NCBI GenBank assembly: GCA_947089145.1
Contig: CAMUJH010000021.1
Span: 1 to 64,000 of the forward strand
Reading direction: 5' to 3'
Origin: an uncultured Hungatella sp.
GTDB taxonomy: Bacteria; Bacillota; Clostridia; Lachnospirales; Lachnospiraceae
DNA length: 64,000 bases
Made by a program: the position numbers and the translations under genes
The notes under the pieces: model-generated
The model's input: only the letters and a program-made list of their open reading frames with translations
Told to the model about the DNA's origin: nothing
The model's database searches: none
In this document: in pieces, positions 62,758-64,000 of the stretch
Numbering within the stretch: the first letter of the stretch is position 1
Layout of the letters: every line of letters starts with the position of its first letter

Positions 62758-62909
62758 AATGTACTCTCGGCGTCTCTCTGTGTCGGATCTTGTGAGATGA
62801 TTTTTTGTCAGATGTGCATAAATTTATGAGGCGTACGTTGATTAAATTTATATGCATCTGACGGAAAATCAGCCGCAAAGGCAGGTGCAGGAGAGATTCC
62901 GAGGTACAT
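62758..62909. repeat. Palindromic repeat family C, copy 2
   Basis: It starts AATGTACTCTCGGCGTCTCT and ends GAGAGATTCCGAGGTACAT, with the same central AAATTTATGAGGCGTACG as copy 1 at 11788-11951. As in copy 1 an in-frame start codon within the right arm runs into the next gene. Confidence 0.75.
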
Positions 62910-62932
62910 CCAAAAAAGCGGAGGAAACGCAT

Positions 62933-63304
62933 ATGGTGACCAATACCTTAAGAGGATATACCAGTGACGAAGTCTGGGAGATGATAAGGCAGCACCAAGG
63001 TGAGGAAATTCTGACAGCCAAAGGCCTGCCCTTTACCTATACCATGAAGGGCGGAGAACTGTTTATCAGCCGAAGGACAAAATCCATAACCAGAAGCACG
63101 TTTGATGCTGCCTGGAACAGAGTTCTGGAACGTCCAAGGGAAATAACCGGCCCTAAGAAGCTGAACGTTTTCGGAGCGCCCTATTTGTGGGCGGTTTTTA
63201 AAAGGCTGGAGCTGGTTCCCTTTGGCGCAAAAAACTGCCCTCCAGGGATAGGGGAATCAGAAGGGAAGGAAAGCGGGCGAAAGACAGAGAGCGGGAAAGA
63301 ATAA
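62933..63304 (+). CDS. Small basic protein of unknown function
   Basis: The 123-aa product (MVTNTLRGYTSDEVWEMIRQ onward) has no signal or membrane segment and ends in a charged tail. Start 62933 follows GCGGAGGAAACGC; the longer frame from 62852 begins in repeat C. It ends 33 bases before topB and may be cotranscribed with it. I do not recognise the family. Confidence 0.65.
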   Translation: MVTNTLRGYTSDEVWEMIRQHQGEEILTAKGLPFTYTMKGGELFISRRTKSITRSTFDAAWNRVLERPREITGPKKLNVFGAPYLWAVFKRLELVPFGAKNCPPGIGESEGKESGRKTESGKE

Positions 63305-63337
63305 TACTATGTGACATCTGAAGGAGCAGGACAGTAT

Positions 63338-64000
63338 ATGAAATCATTGGTAATTGCGGAGAAACCTTCGGTTGCCCGGGACATTGCCCGGGTTCTGAAA
63401 TGCGCAAAACAGGGGAACGGCATTATAGAGGGAGAGCGCTATATTGTTACCTGGGGACTGGGACATCTGGTGACATTAGCTGACCCGGAAGACTATGATA
63501 AAAAGTATAAAGAATGGAAGATGGAGCACCTGCCCATGATGCCGGAAAAGTTTCGCCTGGAAGTGATTAAACAGACATCAAAACAGTATCAGGCAGTAAA
63601 GGCTCAGATCCACAGGAAGGATGTAAATCAGATTATTATTGCCACAGACGCAGGGAGAGAGGGCGAGCTGGTGGCGCGGCTTATACTTAAGAAGGCGGGC
63701 AATGAAAAGCCCCTGAAACGGCTGTGGATCTCGTCGGTGACAGACAAAGCGATCCGGGAGGGATTCGCCGGGTTAAGAGATGCCAAAGAGTATGAACCGC
63801 TGTATGATGCAGCCATGTGCAGGGCGGAGGCGGACTGGCTGGTGGGGATTAACGCTACCAGGGCCCTGACATGCAAGTATAATGCCCAGCTGTCCTGCGG
63901 ACGGGTGCAGACGCCTGCCCTGGCCATGATTGACAAAAGGGAGCAGCAGATTAAAAGCTTTGTGCCGAAGCCTTACTATGGAATCCAGGCAAAAGCAGGA
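63338..64000 (+). CDS. topB: DNA topoisomerase III, N-terminal part (continues past window)
   Basis: The first 221 codons start [20 protein letters not shown], the TOPRIM domain of type IA topoisomerases. The acidic motif [14 protein letters not shown] and [13 protein letters not shown] follow. The catalytic tyrosine lies beyond the window. The enzyme decatenates replication or recombination intermediates. It could be a housekeeping copy or belong to an element further on; nothing here decides. AGGAGCAGGACAGT precedes the ATG. Confidence 0.93.
   Translation, partial: MKSLVIAEKPSVARDIARVLKCAKQGNGIIEGERYIVTWGLGHLVTLADPEDYDKKYKEWKMEHLPMMPEKFRLEVIKQTSKQYQAVKAQIHRKDVNQIIIATDAGREGELVARLILKKAGNEKPLKRLWISSVTDKAIREGFAGLRDAKEYEPLYDAAMCRAEADWLVGINATRALTCKYNAQLSCGRVQTPALAMIDKREQQIKSFVPKPYYGIQAKAG

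Noticed and set aside
63338-64000. topB as part of a second mobile element
   Set aside because: Topoisomerase III also occurs as a housekeeping gene, and no element genes are visible before the window ends.

Overview
The window looks like the chromosome of an anaerobic gut Clostridia of the family Lachnospiraceae (Enterocloster/Lachnoclostridium-like). This is inferred from pyruvate:ferredoxin oxidoreductase, rubrerythrin, a T-box leader on leuS, a Clostridia-type 6S RNA, a cysteine-rich 'HCB'-like small protein and near-balanced GC. No rRNA, tRNA or CRISPR array was seen.

Layout. 1-1145 is a scrambled remnant of an integrative element: primase fragments, a serine-recombinase fragment and a solitary repeat terminus. 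1190-2802 holds rubrerythrin and a zinc-ribbon membrane protein. 2894-8289 (minus) is an ABC sugar importer operon (ATPase, two permeases, binding protein) plus an OB-fold-like lipoprotein. 8348-11641 is the leuS unit with promoter, T-box and terminator, and a 166-bp palindromic element lies between T-box and gene. 11.8-20 kb has a hemerythrin protein, a decayed gene, small conserved genes, an AI-2E-type permease, a PHP phosphoesterase and a VanW-family protein. 20-32 kb has nifJ, a GntR/ABC operon with a palindromic operator, a GltD-like oxidoreductase, ilvN and ilvC.

32-40.8 kb is the most striking part. A nitrate/sulfonate/taurine-type ABC permease gene (ssuC-like) is cut in two by a 6311-bp element (34356-40666). 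The element encodes a large serine recombinase, a small upstream protein, a methyl-accepting chemotaxis protein and an unknown tail-anchored protein. Joining the two ends at a shared TTT restores the permease frame exactly. Joining the element's own ends rebuilds a 50-bp attP-like site with 21-bp inverted arms (18 of 21 paired) centred on that TTT.

40.9-51.5 kb is a catabolic or respiratory island: TetR regulator, MFS transporter with a palindromic operator, a three-subunit molybdenum hydroxylase, a NifU-like scaffold, an XRE regulator and an exported FMN/FAD lipoprotein reductase. The FAD subunit of the hydroxylase is split by a complete GltD-like module. 51.7-55 kb carries a GNAT gene and the deoC-cdd-pdp salvage operon. 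55-64 kb has 6S RNA, a second AI-2E permease, a SpoIID-like protein, a glycogen debranching enzyme, a subtilisin and the start of topB.

Several families of dispersed palindromic repeats run through the intergenic regions: A/B (six copies, 27.3-34.5 kb), C (11.8 and 62.8 kb) and E (8.96 kb, plus a 14-bp end at 1130). Some lie inside leaders or operons, and copies of C have created spurious upstream start codons.
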